Source: CAXRBC01 sp041158045 (GTDB lineage Bacteria > Actinomycetota > Acidimicrobiia > Acidimicrobiales > Ilumatobacteraceae). Taken from it: 6,898 nt of DNA. Within the stretch, counting starts at the first letter, position 1, and each line of letters begins with the position of its first letter. A program made the translations under genes and the position numbers. The DNA lies in NCBI GenBank assembly GCA_041158045.1, contig JBEBCD010000046.1:1-6898 (forward strand), in the 5' to 3' direction. Positions 6,130 to 6,898 of the stretch are shown here, piece by piece. Under the pieces are notes generated by a model. That model had not been told where the DNA came from. It searched no databases and saw nothing but the letters and a program-made list of their open reading frames with translations.

Positions 6130-6314
6130 CACCGACCGTCGTCGGGATCTCGCCGACGCCCACGCCGGCCGAGGCGGAGGCGATCGCGGTCGCCGTCGCG
6201 CGGCTGTGGCCCGCCGCGGGTGCCGCCGGCCGCGTGTCGGACGATGCGCGTCGGTGGCGCTTCAGCGGGCGGTGGTGGACCGACCAGGTGGCGGCGCGGC
6301 GACGCCCGCGTTGA
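6126..6314 (+). CDS. Acyl-CoA carboxylase epsilon-like small subunit
   Basis: A 62-residue protein reading from GTG 6126, which overlaps the carboxylase TGA as GTGA, implying translational coupling. It has a short Pro/Thr-rich start (GISPTPTPAE, 8-17), one amphipathic helix (AEAEAIAVAVARLW, 15-28), a loop, and an aromatic-basic end WRFSGRWW (44-51). This is the plan of actinobacterial AccE epsilon peptides: a P-x-P-x-E-E/A start, an Ala-rich helix, and a terminal Trp-containing motif, encoded directly after the beta gene. Such peptides stimulate or assemble the alpha-beta carboxylase holoenzyme. Position, size and pattern support the call; sequence similarity in this family is always low, so the name rests on context as much as on residues. 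Its last 17 codons (including stop) overlap the 3' end of msrA on the other strand. No separate promoter or Shine-Dalgarno is seen. Confidence 0.72.
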   Translation: MTPTVVGISPTPTPAEAEAIAVAVARLWPAAGAAGRVSDDARRWRFSGRWWTDQVAARRRPR

Positions 6315-6873
6315 CCGGCACCGGGCACGCGACGCCCGTCCCGCCGAGGCCGCAGTAGCCGCCCGGATTCTTCGCGAGGTACTGTTGGTGGTACTCCTCG
6401 GCGTACCAGAACGGGCCGGCGTCGGCGATCTCGGTGGTGATCGTGCCGAGCCCCGCCGCGCGCAGTGCCGCCTGGTACGCGTCGCGGGTCGCGAGCGCGG
6501 CCTCGCGCTGCGCGGGGGAGGCGACGTAGATCGCGCTGCGGTACTGGGTGCCGACGTCGTTGCCCTGGCGCATGCCCTGCGTCGGGTCGTGCGACTCCCA
6601 GAAGGTGCGTAGCAGCCGCTCGTAGGGCAGGCGCGCGGGATCGGCGACGACGAGCACGACCTCGGCGTGCATCGTGCGGCCCCCGCACACCTCGCGGTAG
6701 GTCGGCCGGTCGGTCGTGCCCCCCGCGTAGCCGACCGCGGTGACGTGGACGCCCTCGAGCGTCCAGAATCGGCGCTCCGCACCCCAGAAACATCCGAGGC
6801 CGAAGACGGCGACCTCGGCGCCGTCGGGCCACGGACCGTGCAGGTCGGTGCCGAGGACTTCGTGTCGCGCCAT
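6262..6873 (-). CDS. msrA: Peptide-methionine (S)-S-oxide reductase MsrA
   Basis: MsrA reduces the S-epimer of methionine sulfoxide, free or in proteins, using thioredoxin, and so repairs oxidative damage in the cytoplasm. The 203-residue protein carries GCFWG (27-31) with catalytic Cys28. HAEVV (69-73) carries the sulfoxide-binding Glu71, and HDPTQ (95-99), DVGTQYRS (106-113) and EEYHQQYLAKNPGGYCG (159-175) follow. Cys174 and Cys183 (ACPV) are candidate resolving cysteines, giving the three-cysteine arrangement of the long MsrA type. The N-terminal extension before GCFWG (26 residues) is also typical of that type. The tail after ACPV (185-203) is non-conserved and is the part that overlaps the epsilon-like gene. 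ATG 6873 is supported by a TAGTCT box 8 bases upstream and by the good match of the MARHEVLGT N-terminus to long MsrA proteins. Confidence 0.95.
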   Translation of the reverse strand: MARHEVLGTDLHGPWPDGAEVAVFGLGCFWGAERRFWTLEGVHVTAVGYAGGTTDRPTYREVCGGRTMHAEVVLVVADPARLPYERLLRTFWESHDPTQGMRQGNDVGTQYRSAIYVASPAQREAALATRDAYQAALRAAGLGTITTEIADAGPFWYAEEYHQQYLAKNPGGYCGLGGTGVACPVPVNAGVAAPPPGRSTTAR

Positions 6874-6881
6874 CGTCGGCC

Positions 6882-6887
6882 AGACTA
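6882..6887 (-). promoter_or_regulatory. Putative -10 box of leaderless msrA promoter
   Basis: TAGTCT on the minus strand fits TANNNT and ends 8 bases before the msrA ATG, with no Shine-Dalgarno in between. The window ends 11 bases farther upstream, so a -35 element cannot be judged. The call rests on motif, spacing and recurrence of the same layout in front of dnaX and the carboxylase gene. Confidence 0.4.
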
Positions 6888-6898
6888 GGACCGCATGT

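Noticed and set aside
4492..6132. 546-codon open frame on the - strand opposite the carboxylase beta gene
   Set aside because: Arg/Val/His/Asp/Leu-rich shadow of a well-recognised carboxylase gene; no domain seen and no promoter or Shine-Dalgarno.

Overview
This is a GC-rich bacterial chromosomal segment with densely packed housekeeping and accessory metabolic genes and strong G/C preference at third codon positions. The combination of an actinobacterial-type acyl-CoA carboxylase beta subunit followed by a tiny epsilon-like gene, a CopC-CopD fusion protein, and TANNNT boxes 7-8 bases ahead of start codons that lack Shine-Dalgarno sequences (a leaderless layout) points to Actinomycetota. Acidimicrobiia or a related deep lineage is a guess from gene style; no marker here proves it.

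Layout. Positions 1-390 (+) hold the 3' end of a thiolase gene. It converges on recR (387-995, -), and the two stop codons overlap in the palindrome CTAG. recR lies 6 bases downstream of dnaX (1002-2657, -), so dnaX-recR forms a replication/repair operon; the ybaB/ebfC gene that usually sits between them is absent. A 78-base divergent spacer (2658-2735) separates dnaX from a CopC-CopD-like membrane protein (2736-4517, +). A perfect GC hairpin follows directly after its stop. Next comes a promoter-like TAGCGT box and a biotin-dependent acyl-CoA carboxylase beta subunit (4573-6129, +), which overlaps by 4 bases a 62-residue epsilon-subunit-like gene (6126-6314, +). That small gene converges on, and overlaps by 53 bases, msrA (6262-6873, -), whose -10-like box lies near the right edge.

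How the genes relate. dnaX and recR are plausibly co-transcribed: clamp-loader tau subunit and RecFOR-pathway recombination mediator. The carboxylase beta gene and the small epsilon-like gene are translationally coupled and probably form one complex with an alpha (biotin) subunit encoded elsewhere. The thiolase fits the same acyl-CoA metabolism but is on a separate transcript. The CopCD-like protein and MsrA are stand-alone envelope/metal and oxidative-repair functions.

I see no mobile element, CRISPR array, tRNA/rRNA, or evidently new multi-gene system. The points of interest are finer: a recurring leaderless promoter geometry, a CopC-like domain with no histidine ligands, an unusual residue at the carboxylase specificity position, and tight antisense gene overlaps.
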